This document shows, one piece after another, positions 42,691-54,208 of a DNA stretch of 64,000 nucleotides (position 1 is the first letter of the stretch; the number at the start of each line of letters is the position of its first letter). Source of the DNA: Paralithodes platypus. Taxonomy: Eukaryota; Arthropoda; Malacostraca; Decapoda; Lithodidae. The DNA lies in assembly GCA_032716605.1 (NCBI GenBank), contig CM064517.1, positions 21,733,276-21,797,275 of the forward strand, given 5' to 3'. A program made the translations under genes and the position numbers. The notes beneath the pieces were generated by a model, which had not been told where the DNA came from, searched no databases, and saw nothing but the letters and a program-made list of their open reading frames with translations.

Positions 42691-42865
42691 ATTTTTTGTG
42701 CCTCATTTACACTGAGAGCAATCCAGCTAGCTCTCACAAACACCTCCTCCTCCTATCCACTTCACTAAACTAAACATGCACACCACACTTCATTCCTCCA
42801 CACCAAATTTTTTAAAAATTATGAATTTCAGCCCAGCCTCGGAGTCCCTAGGGGGGGGAACATAA

Positions 42866-44566
42866 ATGCCCCCACACCCGACCGACCATCCCCTGACGAC
42901 CCCACAAAATTACCTGGACCTCGGCCTGTTACTCTTTCTATTGACTTCTGCAACATTCGCGGACTTTCCTCTAACTTTCACTCTGTTGAACACCATCTCC
43001 TCCTACAAACCTGATCTTCTCTTCCTCACCGAAACTCAGGTGTCTGTAGCAACATCCAGCAACCCCTTTTCTGTATCCTTCTACTTTCTCTATCCTAGTT
43101 TCAAAGCCAAAGGCGGATGTTGTGCATATGTGCACAACAAACTCACTTGTTCTCGTGTTCCCGATTTTGACTCCTCTGAATTCTCTACTTTATGGCTCAA
43201 ACTTTCCTGTCATTGTCTTACTAAATATTTCTGTGCTGTCTATCTTTCCCCTAACTCTACCAACTTTTCCAAATTCTTTGACTATCTAAACTCTACAGTG
43301 GAACACATTCTATCCATTTCTCCTTTCTCAGAAATCTCCATCTTAGGAGATTTCAATGTTCACCACCGCCAATGGCTCTCCTCTCACACTACTGATCCAC
43401 CTGGTGAACAAGCCTACGTCTTTTCTATCATAAATTACCTAGAGCAGTTAGTTCAGCATCCCACCCGTATCGCATCGGAGATCGGCCCAACATTCTTGAC
43501 TTGTTTCTAACTTCTAACCCTTCTTCTTATACTGTCAATCTTTTCTCTCCTTTGGGCTCCTCCGACCATAAACTTATCTCTGTCAAATGCCCTATCTCTC
43601 CAGTACGGCCACCCGATCCTCCTAGCCGGCGGCGCTTGTGGCACTTTGGTGCTGCCGACTGGGAGGCTCTCCAGCAGTACTTTTTGTATTTCCTATGGAA
43701 TGATTTCTGCTTCCGTGGCCGGGGACCCTCGGAGAGTGCTGAACGCATTACCGAGGTAATCCTATCGGGCATGGAAGCATACATTCCATTCTCTTTCTCT
43801 CAGACTAATGCTAAAAAATCTTGGTTTACTCACGCCTGTTCTACTGCCGTCCGCAATAAGGAGGAAGCATTCAAACGGTACCGACGCCTTAAAACTCAAG
43901 ACTCTCATTCTTCCTATGTTTCTGCCCGAAATCAAGCTAAATCTGTTCTTCGACTTGCCAAACACTCTTTCATCAATAATAAATGCACTGAACTATCCAA
44001 CTCTAGCTCTTCCCAAGCTTTCTGGCATCTAGCCAAAAACCTCTCCAACAATTTCTCTTCCTCGTCTTTCCCTCCCCTTTCCCATTCTGATGGCACAACC
44101 ATCACTTCTTCCTCTGACAAAGCTAAACTCTTCGCTCAAACTTTTGCTAGAAACTCCACCTTGGATGATTCCGGTGCTATTCCTCCCTCTCCACCCTCCT
44201 CTCTCTTTCTTATGCCTAATATCCTTATCTCTTCTAAAGATGTACTTTCTACCCTCTCTGGGCTTAATACTAATAAGGCGTACGGTCCGGACGGTGTTCC
44301 TCCTGTTGTTCTCAAAAACTGTGCTTCCGTGCCGACTCCCTGCCTAGGCAAACTCTTTCGTCTCTGTCTATCCTCTAACGTCTTCCCTTCATGCTGGAAG
44401 TTTGCTCACATTCAACCTGTCCCAAAGAACCGCTCTCAACCCTCCAACTATCGTCCATTTGCTCTCATCTCTTGTCTTTCTAAAGTTTTTGAAACTATTC
44501 TTGCTTCCAAATTTCTTAAGCATTTCTCTTCTCATAATCTGCTCTCAGATCGCCAGTATGGCTTCC
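42866..44566 (+). pseudogene. LINE-D endonuclease, linker and RT N-terminus
   Basis: Motifs: NIRGLSSNFHSVEHH (other frame), LLFLTETQVS, GGCCAYVHNKL, AVYLSPNSTNFSKFFDYL and EISILGDFNVHHRQWLSS (42866-43510), then shifted to SPLGSSDHKLISVKC, NKAYGPDGVPPVVLKNC and CWKFAHIQPVPKNRSQ (43501-44566). The frame is then cut at RQYGFL by the MITE. Frameshifts lie near 43000 and 43500. Confidence 0.85.
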
Positions 44567-44570
44567 TTAA

Positions 44571-45161
44571 CCCGGGAACTGCGGGGAGATTCTTAAGAGT
44601 TCCCCCGGCGGACTGCGGGAAGACTCTTAAGAGTAAGGGAAACAAAAAAATCCATTTAAAACACCCACATTTTTTTTTTTTTTTTTTTTTACCCCTGGGC
44701 CATGCCAAATATCACTCCTCCACCTCCCCTCCTTCCCCACTTTCCTCCCCTCCTTCAGTTATCACCTATTTTCCCTTATTCTGTGGTCTATTTTCGTGCT
44801 AACATTAGCGAGTTGGTAGCAGGGCGTTGTCATCACTGTTACCAAGTGAGTGGAAGAGAGAGAGAGAGTATCAATCGACAGTCTCTCTCCAGACTTGGGA
44901 AAGAGTGGTGGGGAGGGAGGTTGCCTCAGCCATACATTATGTAACTCCCGGCCTGTATCGCCGATTTTGACCATCCAAACGCTGTTTTCACTTGTTTTAT
45001 TGTTGTAACAGGTTAATACCTTTATAATCAACCTATAATAGGCGCATATGGATAAGTATTAATGCTATTTATGGTAAAATAACGATGTTAGTGATGGGAA
45101 CAGCTCAAATACGTCAGCACAGGAGTGTGGTGTCTCATACCCCCCATGCGCACTTCTTAGG
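44571..45161 (+). mobile_element. TTAA MITE (family 1) inside LINE-D RT
   Basis: TTAA at 44567-44570 and 45162-45165. Left end CCCGGGAACTGCGGGGAGA, right end (reverse complement) CCTAAGAAGTGCGCATGGGG. Excising it with one TTAA joins RQYGFL to KGRSTGDLLSYL, the expected RT motif. No transposase frame; non-autonomous. Confidence 0.9.
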
Positions 45162-45165
45162 TTAA

Positions 45166-45484
45166 GGGTCGCTCTACTGGTGATCTTCTTTCATATCTTA
45201 CTAACTCTTGGTCATCCTCCTTTCGGGACTTCGGTGAGACTTTTTCTATTGCACTAGACATGTCAAAAGCCTTCGATAGAGTCTGGCACAAATCTTTAAT
45301 TTCTAAACTACCCTCCTTCGGTTTCTATCCCTCCATCTGTGCCTTTGTCTCTAATTTCCTTTCCGGCCGTTCCATAGCCGCGGTTGTGGACGGCTATTGT
45401 TCACTTCCTCACCCTATAAACTCCAGTGTTCCTCAGGGCTCTGTCCTATCTCCTATTATTTTTCTAATTTTTATAAATGATCTC
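45166..45484 (+). pseudogene. LINE-D RT palm
   Basis: Encodes ALDMSKAFDRVWHKSLIS, LSGRSIAAVVDGYCS and NSSVPQGSVLSPIIF ending INDLNC, then interrupted by SINE-A. The catalytic YADD lies after the SINE at ~46053. Confidence 0.85.
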
Positions 45485-45496
45485 AACTGTACCTCA

Positions 45497-46023
45497 GTGG
45501 GCGGGTGCCCAACTCCGAAAGGGGTTGAAATAGGGGAGCTATCCCCCCGCCAAAGGCGGCTTTCTAGGGCCTTTCCTAGCTGATGCTGAGAGGATTGGGT
45601 TCTAGTCATGTGGTGTGATGGGCTGGTCTATCAGAGTGAGAACTGAGCGATCTCTGCCATACCCATAGCTTACTCGGACTGTTCCTTTTACTTATATATT
45701 TTCTAGATCTCAAGTGACGGCGTCTCTTCCGTGGATTAACCTCCCAATCTACCAAGATTGGAAGTCAAAGCATCACATTTGTCCTTTGCCCCTCAACTTT
45801 CTCTTCATAATTGCTGAGGGGCATAGGGCCCTGGGTGTGGCTTTGGTTTCCTGGGCGTTTCCGCGCCCTCCTCAGCTCCCCGCCATGGAGTGGCTTCGGT
45901 CACCCAGGCTTTATTGTGGTCAGCAGGGAGGGTTCTGTGGGGGCGCTCGGTTATGGTCTTGGCCTTGCTCGGGGCCTTGGGGCTGTTCGACCAGGCAGCT
46001 TGGGGAACAACAACAACAACAAC
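45497..46023 (+). mobile_element. SINE-A inside LINE-D RT
   Basis: AACTGTACCTCA at 45485-45496 and 46024-46035 is the target duplication. Head hairpins, B-box-like word and (AAC)n tail are all present, 527 bp. Removal restores DLNCTSIPIHSYADDST. Confidence 0.95.
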
Positions 46024-46897
46024 AACTGTACCTCAATTCCCATCCATTCATACGCAGACGACTCAACCTTACACTACTCCATTAGTTTTTCAGAACGCCC
46101 CAGCCAGCAATCCCTCAACGACAAACGTAATGAAGCCATAGAACTCTTAAATTATGATCTAATTACTATCTCCAATTGGGGCAGAGGAAACCTTGTTACC
46201 TTTAATGCTTCCAAAACCCAATTTCTCCATCTATCTACCCGTAAGGAACTCCCAGCAGACTATCCCTTATTCTTCAACAATACAAAAATCAATCCTTCAT
46301 CTTCTCTCAATATTCTTGGTGTCTCCTTTTCTTCTGCTCTCAGTTGGAAGGACCATATTACCAGTCTTGCTAAGGCAGCCTCCCAGAAGCTGGGTGTGCT
46401 CAACCGCCTTAGGGGGTTCTTTTCCCCTGCACAGCTTCTTGCTCTGTACAGGGGCATAGTGCGTCCTTGTATTGAGTATTGTTCACATGTTTGGGGAGGT
46501 TCCTCTCACACCGCTCTCCTAGACAAAGTTGAAAGGAAGGCCTTTCGTATCATTAACTCCCGTCCACTCACCAACTCTCTGCAATCTCTCTCTCTCCACC
46601 GCAATGTTGCATCTCTCTCGCTATTCTAATCGCTACTATAATAATCAGTGTTCCTCAGAGCTTTCCCAGTGTATACCACCTCCTTTACGTAGGGCACGTG
46701 GTACCCGTCTTGCAACTCAACCCCACCCCTACTCTGTGCAACTCTCCAACCCAAGAGTGAAACGTTACTCTCAAACTTTCTTCTACTCAACAGCTGAGCT
46801 ATGGAACTCTCTCCCAGAATCAGTCTTTCCCTCTTCCTATGACTTAAATTGCTTCAAAGTCAGTGTGTCCAGGCATTTTGGCTCGAACGTCCCTTGA
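46024..46897 (+). pseudogene. LINE-D RT C-terminal half and tail
   Basis: SYADDSTLHYSISFSERPSQ, FNASKTQFLHLSTRKELP, LNILGVSFSSALSWKDH and YCSHVWGGSSHTALL are open to 46629; then a shift leads to PPPLRRARGTRLATQ and ELWNSLPESVFPSSYD (46529-46897), the standard LINE-D C-terminus. Confidence 0.85.
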
Positions 46898-46993
46898 TTT
46901 TGGCCCTGTCACTCTTTCAACTATGGGGGAGGCACTCGCTATAGGCAGTTCTGCCTTTTGCCTCCCTCAATCACATAGAAAAAACAAAACAAA

Positions 46994-47660
46994 AAGTCTG
47001 TGGCAGAACAAAGGTTCCACTTAGGCTTAAGATCTGTTGGTGGAATAATTATAGTGAAGCTGAAGTTAGAAAGAAGAAAAGATGCTTCAAAGTATGGAAG
47101 GCAGGTGGCAGCAGGAAAGAATACCTGACCCTCAAACGTAATGCAAGAAAAAAGGTCTACAGGTCAAAGAAAACTAGAGAGGATAGTGTGATAGGACAGG
47201 TGTGTGGCACAAATAATAATCATAATGAGATTGTTAGACTATTTAGGAGTATGAAGGAAGTTGTGAGTGATCGATGTATGGATAATACCTTACAGTGGTA
47301 TGACTGTTTAATCAGAAAACAAAATTAAAGACAAGTTTAGTTGCAAGTTTTACATTATAATAAACATGTGGAAGGTGCACTATGAAAGATTGCTAAATTC
47401 AGAGTTTGAATGGAATAGAGAACAGCTCAGCACTGCAGTCCTAGTACAGGGCCCCCCAATTTTTCATGGGGGCTGATGCCGTGAAAGGTGCTATAGATAG
47501 AATGAAGCCCGGGAAAGATGCTGGGAGCTCCAGCAGAGTCGCTTAGATGCTAAAAGCAACTAGAGATATCATAAAGGAGGACAGAAATTCCTGCTAGTAA
47601 ATAAATACAAAGGCAAGGCCGCAAGGGTGATTCCTTAGACGGGATATTACAGGGGTCTGT
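46994..47660 (+). mobile_element. Second RTE fragment, right part, decayed
   Basis: Encodes VCGRTKVPLRLKICWWNNYSEAEV and KKRCFKVWKAGGSRKEYLTL, then KVHYERLLNSEFEWNREQ, each aligning with the RTE at 40250-40660. Many stops and shifts; the RT palm is not preserved. Confidence 0.7.
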
Positions 47661-47676
47661 ATCTCTTTACCTCATT

Positions 47677-47750
47677 ATTTTGAGGCAAGTAAATTGTTAC
47701 ATAAATTTAATTTTGTTAGGATCAATTATTGTGACTAAAATTTGACATCA
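47677..47750 (+). mobile_element. Short fragment of the Penelope-like element
   Basis: TTTTGAGGCAAGTAAATTGT and the following GTCAATTATTGTGACT-like words match 63930-63990, the end of the Penelope-like frame at the right of the window. Confidence 0.65.
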
Positions 47751-47910
47751 ATAATTTTAATCAAGTATTTTTAATTTGAAGTTCCTTGTATAACCTCTGC
47801 TTACTTTTTGTCTGTATGTATTTATTGTTTTTCTTTTTCTATTATTATTATTGATATTTAAAATTAATTGTTCTTGTTAAAAGAGTACTCTTTGTTGTTG
47901 TTGTTGTTCC

Positions 47911-48771
47911 CTAAACTGCCTGGCCGAACAGCCCCGAGTCCCCAAGGAAGGCCATGGCCACGGTCGGGCTTTCCCACAGAGCTCTCAAAGAGTGTAAATT
48001 GTGTTGTTGGCGTAAGTGGTTGTGTGAGATGCAGTCTTCTATGATGTGTTTAATGGTATGGGGTGCTGTGTTACAACCCGGGCCGGTGTCGACGACGGAG
48101 TCATCCAGTCTCTTCTGATAGCTCAGAAGAGCCGGATGGTGTCCGCATCTCAGCCTGACCAAGTGGACTCTGTCCTCGCGAGGAAGGGAGGATTCAGAAG
48201 GATGGATTTCGGGAGGTCGTGCTTGCAGCTGCGTATTGTCTACGAGTGAGTGGATGGAACGGCGAGTGATATGAGTATGGATGTGCTTCCGGAAGTTGGT
48301 TTGGGGTGGGCAGGGAGGGAGAGAAGACAGTATTTGTGTGTGATAGCGTGTGTTGGGTGTTGTTTTGATATTTCTTGGTGTCTGTGGGTGTGTAGCCATG
48401 TAGTGTAGTGGGTGGTGTTGATTCGTGGAGGCTGCTGCTAGGAATTGTGTGCCTCTCATGTCAAGATGATCTTTGACTTTGAGGACTTTGTTTTCTTGAT
48501 GTAGGTGATCTGTGGGTGTCGTAGCTGTGCATCCTGTGATGATTTTCAGGGCTTTATTTTGAATAGTCTCTAAGGTCTTATGATGTGTTTCAGCTAGGTT
48601 AGAAGCCCAGGCCGGGCTTGCGTATTCCATAACTGATCTTATGTATTGTTTGTAGACTGTGGTGGTGGTTTCTTTGTTGTGTCCAAATTTTGTGTGGGCA
48701 AGTGATCTGAGGGCGTTAAGTCTGGGTGCCAGTTTCTTTTTCGTGTTTGTGATATGCTGTTTGAATGTCAT
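47911..48771 (-). pseudogene. LINE-A thumb and C-terminal domain, 286 aa open
   Basis: The longest intact LINE-A C-terminus in the window: TPRLNALRSLAHTKFGHNK, MEYASPAWASNLAETHHK, RLRCGHHPALLSYQKR, CPGC-like knuckle (here GPGC, first Cys lost), ending DSGLFGQAV. The Cys-to-Gly change in the knuckle is specific to this copy. Confidence 0.85.
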
Positions 48772-49183
48772 TTGGGTGTCCTATGTTACTCCTAGGATTT
48801 TGGGTGTGTGTGTGTGTGTTGTTTATGTTGAGTCCCGGGACGTAATCGTGCTCTCCTGTCCAGCTTGTGAGGAGGGTTGCAGTGGATTTAGCTGGGGCTA
48901 AATTGAGTCTGTTTGTAGTGCACCATTCCCGCCCAGGGAAGTACTACCGCCAAGGTTTCGGGAGACTCAGGGAATAGCCTGAATTCCATTTTCTCTCCCA
49001 GGCCTTGGTAGCTGGATACATATCTTTCTGCCTCACACATCAGGGGTATCAGAAAAACCCTCTTTATATAACATACACATCCAACTTCACGACATTGCCC
49101 TACATTGCTATCCTCTATCCATAAAACACTACTCTTCCCACTACATATCATACATGTAACACCATACACCTTACCCAATAAAC

Positions 49184-50910
49184 ATGGCAGTACAATTGTT
49201 AAGAGCAAACCTGGTGGTCCCTCGGATATCCCCCGGCAGGGTTGTCATTGACACAGGGCCTCCCGGTCGTCATCATGCGACTGTGTCAAGAGCATTGCAA
49301 CGTCCCAAAGCTGCTCGTCGGTGCAGCTTTTTCTTTAGCAATATAAGGGGACTTCACTCTTACATCAATTCTGTACACCAATTTCTTCAAGTAGAATCCC
49401 CTACTCTCCTATTTTTGACAGAGACTCAATTAACATCCACATCTGACACGTCTAGATTTAATTTCCAGGTTATCAACTGCTCCAAAATTTCAGACCTAAA
49501 GGAGGTGTATGTTTCTTCGCAAATCTGAGTTGCCCTGGAGGAGGTTACTAGTTTCAATGTCCCTATTTTGTATTCTATATACAAATTAATTTCTGCTGGT
49601 AAATTTAAATACATATGTTGCATCTACCGTTCCCCAAATACTCCTCCAGAGCAAAGTCTTTTTGATTCTCTGTCCTCACAACTCAGTGTCCTCAACTTAA
49701 ATGCTTCTTCTGAAATCACTGTGTTGGGTGATTTTAATGTCCATAATGTTGAATGGCTCACTCATACAGCCAGGACTGATGATGCTGGTCTTGAATGTGA
49801 ACTATTTGCAGACTCATTTAATCTCACTCAACTAGTCAACCAACCCACCCGTGTACCAGATATCCTAATCATAATTCCCACCTACTGGACTTATTTTTAA
49901 CAACCAATTCAGAAAATTATGATGTTACAGTGAGGTCCCCGCTTGGATCTTCTGATCACTGTCTGGTACAGGCCACCTGTCTATCACCTACCACACCTTC
50001 CCACTCTGAACCTGTTTTGGTGACTAAATGGCATTACGATAGGGCAGACTGGGAGGGTCTTCAAGGTTTCTTTATTGACATTCCCTGGACTCTTTCTTTT
50101 CTAATGATGCACATTCCACCTTGAGCCACATACAATATTTTGTAAAAATTGGAATGGAAACTTTTATTCCTCATCAAAGTACAGTAAAAGATCTAATTCA
50201 CCTAAATGGTTTGACCATAATTGTGCTAGAGTAACTGAACAAAAAGCAATAGCCTACAATGCATACACAAGATCAAAAACACATGAAGCCTTTAATTACT
50301 TTAGAAACATCAGAAATCATGCCAAAACTGTATTAAACCTAACTAAATCAAACTTTCTCCACAAGCAGGCAAATAAACTTCTAAATAATCCAAATGATAT
50401 CAAAATATTTTGGGTCTACTCTTAACTCATTTAAATCCAACTTCACTACTGCTTCATCCATTCACCTTAAAATCTCCGGACTGGCAATCTTGTAAGTGAC
50501 CCACGAGGTAAAGCTAACCGTCTTGCGGATATTTTCTCCACCAACTCAACCTTAGATGAAATAAATCAAGATGTCCCTGTACTTAATTTTAATTCGCCTG
50601 AAATTCCCTCACTTAAGATCCACCTAAGACATGTCAAAACTATTTTGCAGAATCTCGGTAGATAAGCTCCTGGTCCAGATGAAATTCCTCCAATAGTACT
50701 TAAGAATTGCTCCTTGGTGCTCGCTCCTGTATTGGCAAAAAATTTCCGTCTGTGTACTCGTACCTCATGCTTCCCAGTACCCTGGAAAGAAGCAAACATC
50801 CATCCAGTTCCTAAAAAAGGTGCCTCTTCAGATCCATCAAACTACAGACCAATAGCTATAACTTCCACTCTTAGTAAAGTCTTTGAAATTATATTAAATA
50901 ATCACATAAT
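49184..50910 (+). pseudogene. LINE-D endonuclease and RT N-terminus, decayed
   Basis: FFFSNIRGLHSYINSVHQFL, LLFLTETQLTS, CIYRSPNTPPEQSLFDSL and EITVLGDFNVHNVEWL, then LGSSDHCLVQATC (49930), and PVPWKEANIHPVPKKGA with NYRPIAITSTLSKVFEII (50714-50920). Several stops and shifts in between. Confidence 0.8.
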
Positions 50911-50913
50911 TAA

Positions 50914-51531
50914 CCTCTGAAGTGCGCATGGGGGTAATTGGAAACGTCCCCCTGTGCTGACGTATTTGAGGTGTTTCCGTCACTAAAATATTAATTGTGC
51001 CATTAATAGCATTAATACTTATCCATATGCGCCTATTATGGGTTGATTATAAAGGTATTAACCTGAAACAACAATAAAACGAGTGAAAACAGCGTTTGGA
51101 TGGTCAAAATCGGAGATATAGCCCGCGAGTTGTATAATGTATGGGTGAGGCAATCTGCTTTCCCGCCAATTTCCCCCAAGGCCACTGAGACATAGTCGAT
51201 CGATACTCTCTCTCTCTCTCTTGCACTCGCTTGCTATCAGTGATGACCACACCCTCCAATCGGATTTCTAATGTTAGCACGAAAATATACCTCAGAATAA
51301 GGGAATAACAGGGAAAATAGGTGATAACTGAAGGAGAGGAGGAAAGTGGGGAATGAGGGGAGGTAGAGGACTGAGATTTTGCATGGCCCAGGGGCCAAAA
51401 AAAAAAAAAAAACAAAAATAACAAAATATTTTTTTTTCGATGTCAAAAGTTGATTTTTTTTTCTCTGACTCTTAAGAGTCTCCCCGCAGTCCGCCGGGGG
51501 AACTCTTAAGAGTCTCCCCGCAGCTCCCGGG
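50914..51531 (-). mobile_element. TTAA MITE (family 1) inside LINE-D, opposite orientation
   Basis: TTAA at 50910-50913 and 51532-51535. Ends CCTCTGAAGTGCGCATGGGG and, from the other side, CCCGGGAGCTGCGGGGAGAC. Removal joins NNHII to KHLENNKLISDRQYGF in frame. Near-identical to 44571-45161 in reverse orientation. Confidence 0.9.
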
Positions 51532-51535
51532 TTAA

Positions 51536-52755
51536 GCATCTTGAGAATAATAAATTAATCAGTGATAGGCAATATGGTTTTAGACGATGTCGATCAACTG
51601 CAGACATGCTTTGCCTTCTTACGCATCAAATCAACCAAGCTACAGACCAACATGGTGAAACACATACAATAGCACTGGATATATCAAAGGCATTTGATAG
51701 AGTCTGGCATCAATCCTTATTGTCGAAGATGTCACACTACGGCCTTGCATCATTAGTTCCACTAATTTCTTCTTATCTTCATAACAGAAAAATATGTGTA
51801 ATGGTAGATGGCCTTTATTCTCATTTCACTCAATAAATGCTGGTGTTCCCCAGGGATCAGTTTTGGCCCCAATTATGTTCCTCATTCATATCAATGATCT
51901 CATATCTACCACTCATAATCCAATACATTCCTACGCAGATGACTCAACACTCCACAGTTCCTTCACATTTACCAATTCTTTCCCGCACCTAGATCTTATA
52001 AATTCAAAAATAAACCCTGCCATTTCTCTCACCCAGGACCTTTCTAGAATTAATGGATGGGACAAAAGAATCTAGTTTCCTTTAATGCACAGAAAACGAG
52101 TATATTCATTTTTCTAGCCGACAGAATATCACTGACTCCCATATATTTTTAATGATGTAATATTCCCACTTCCCTAGTATTGACATTCTCGGTAACATTA
52201 ACTACTAACTTGAGCTGGACACATTATGTTAGAAGCATTGCTAGAATGCCTCTAAAAAACTGGGACTCCTGTACAGAGTTCGAGAATTTCACTGACGAGC
52301 AGTTGGCCGTGATATATAAAAGTCATGTGCGTTCTCAGATGGATTACTGTTCACCTCTGGGGTGGAAGTGGAGTGGTTGCATTGAGGCAGTTGGACAAAA
52401 TTCAAAATAAAGCTATTAGATTAATCAATAACCCTGCAATCACACAGGACCTTCCTACATTATCCATACGAAGAAACGTGCATCCCTTGCATTATCTACA
52501 GATATTTTCACAGCAATTGTTCCGAGGAACTTGCTGCAATTGTGCCGCCTCTCCACATCTTTCCCCGTAGAACTAGGGCAGCTGAGAGCGCCCATGAATT
52601 TACACTTTCTCCTCCACAATGCAGAACTCCTGCTTATCAGAATTCATTTATCCCCAGAGCTACTACTCTTTGGAATTCACTTCCCTCGAATTGCTTTCCA
52701 CAAACTTACAATCTACAAATGTTTAAATCCTGTGTTACAAACATTTTATGAATGG
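51536..52755 (+). pseudogene. LINE-D RT and C-terminus, second copy
   Basis: ISDRQYGFRRCRSTADMLCLL, IALDISKAFDRVWHQSLL, NAGVPQGSVLAPIMF, IHSYADDSTLHSS, then decayed thumb and TLWNSLPSNCFPQTYNLQ (52542-52751). Shifts near 51835, 52070 and 52360. Confidence 0.8.
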
Positions 52756-52833
52756 AGGATGCCTTTAGGCACATGGACCTTTTTGTTTTATCTGTGTTTT
52801 TCCTTCCTCCGTTCATTGTCTCAAAAAAAAAAA

Positions 52834-53466
52834 AAATGTGTCGAGATAGTCTTGAAGGAGTCTTGTTGCTGTGTCTGGGTTTTGGTGCGTGCTTGTGAGT
52901 GTTATGTCGTCTGCGTAGGAGGCTATGGTTATTTGGGGTGAATTTGGTGTATTTATATCATGCATGTACAGATTGAAGAGTGCGGGCGACAGGACGGATC
53001 CTTGCGGGACTCCGTTTGGGAAATTTCTAATGCTAGATGACTGACCGGCAAAAGATACGTGTGCACATCTGCCTGCTAAGAAGTTGGCCAGCCATCTTTT
53101 TGTGTTGTTGTGCATGTTTGTGTTGTAGATTTTGTTTGTTAGGTTGTGGCGGGGGATGGCATCGAAGGCTTTACTAATGTCGAGTGTGGCAAGTACTGAT
53201 CTATGTGGTGGTCTAGCTGAGTTGATGCCGTCAAAAGCTCTTTGTGTAAGGTCTGTAAGAAGAGTGTTTGTGGAGTGCAATGGCCTGAAGCCGTGTTGTG
53301 TTGAAGAAAGGGGTAAGTCAGGTGTCATCAGTTGTAGTACAAGGCGCTCTATGACTTTGGAGGGGGTGCAAAGGAGTGTGATAGGGCGGTGTGAGGAGGG
53401 TAGCGTGGGGTCTTTGTTAGGTTTGGGGAATGTGATGATGATACCATGCTTCCAGATGTCTGGCAT
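52834..53466 (-). pseudogene. LINE-A reverse transcriptase (full-length copy)
   Basis: Open from PDIWKHGIIITFPKPNKD through TQHGFRPLHSTNTLLTD, LDISKAFDAIPRHNL, NGVPQGSVLSPALF and ASYADDITLTS to LLQDYLDT, where LINE-D interrupts. It continues in 47911-48928. Confidence 0.85.
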
Positions 53467-54208
53467 TGTGTTGTGTGAGTAGCTGTAGTTTGATATGTTA
53501 GTGAGTGCTTGTATGCCTTGTGGTCTGAGGTGAATGTTGCTTATGTTGTCTAGGCCACAGGCGGGTGAGAGTTTGAGATTGTTGATGATATGCTTTGTCT
53601 GGTTGTTGGTGAAGGGTGTATAGTCAGGGTCTGTGGGGAATTGTCTTTTTCGTCGGATGACACGTCGATCGTCTTTGTGGGGTTTTAGGTGACTGACATG
53701 AGAGAAGTGATTGATGAGAGTGTTTGCTTGTTGTTTACGTGAAGGAGTAGAGTCTGTTGTTGTGATTGCAGCATGTGATTGTGTTGTGTTGCTGTTGGAA
53801 TGTGTGATGCTGTTTAGAGTTTTTTGGAGTTTGTTTTGTGATCGAGTGTTTGTAGGAAGTTATTCCAATTTAGTGTTTGTTGTTCTTGTATTTTGTTGTT
53901 AATCTGGATGTTGAGTGCTTGAATTTGTTGATTGATGTCTTGTGTGTGGGGTGCTGGGGAGTGTTTCAGTGTGTCGCGTTGTATGATGAGGTTTTGAATT
54001 TCTGGTAAGAAGTTGGGGTTGTGTTTTTTTTATGTTACCTCTTGGAATGTGTTTCTTGTCGGCGTTTTGGATAGTCGTGTTGAATGTGTGTACAGCATTG
54101 TTGATGTTAGTGATGGGTGTACTGTTTAAGGTTTCAAAGTGTTATTCTGTCTCATTTGTGAAAGCTTCCCAGTTAGCTATTTTATAGTTAGTGTAAGTGT
54201 GTCTGTGG
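53467..54208 (-). pseudogene. LINE-A linker between endonuclease and RT, broken
   Basis: Corresponds to the linker seen at 3740-4560 (NWEAFTNETEQ, HIPRGNRKRHNPNF). Multiple small indels and stops are present; no domain is expected. Confidence 0.65.

Larger units (their letters stand above)
42691..46993 (+). mobile_element. LINE-D: jockey-like decapod-type LINE with two nested inserts
   Basis: Endonuclease (42866-43600), linker, RT and C-terminal region, ending in an AAAAAACAAAACAAAAA tail. It carries a TTAA MITE (44571-45161) and a SINE-A (45497-46023) and is inserted in an RTE copy. No clear target duplication; the RTE site CCACAGAC/GTCTGTGG is itself palindromic. Confidence 0.85.
48929..52833 (+). 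mobile_element. LINE-D, second copy, nested in LINE-A
   Basis: Inserted in LINE-A between CACCATTC and AATGTGTCGAG; compared with the intact site at ~38210 four to five bases were lost and no duplication formed. It has a 5' UTR (48929-49180), endonuclease, linker, RT, C-terminal region and an A13 tail. It contains a TTAA MITE at 50914-51531. Confidence 0.85.
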
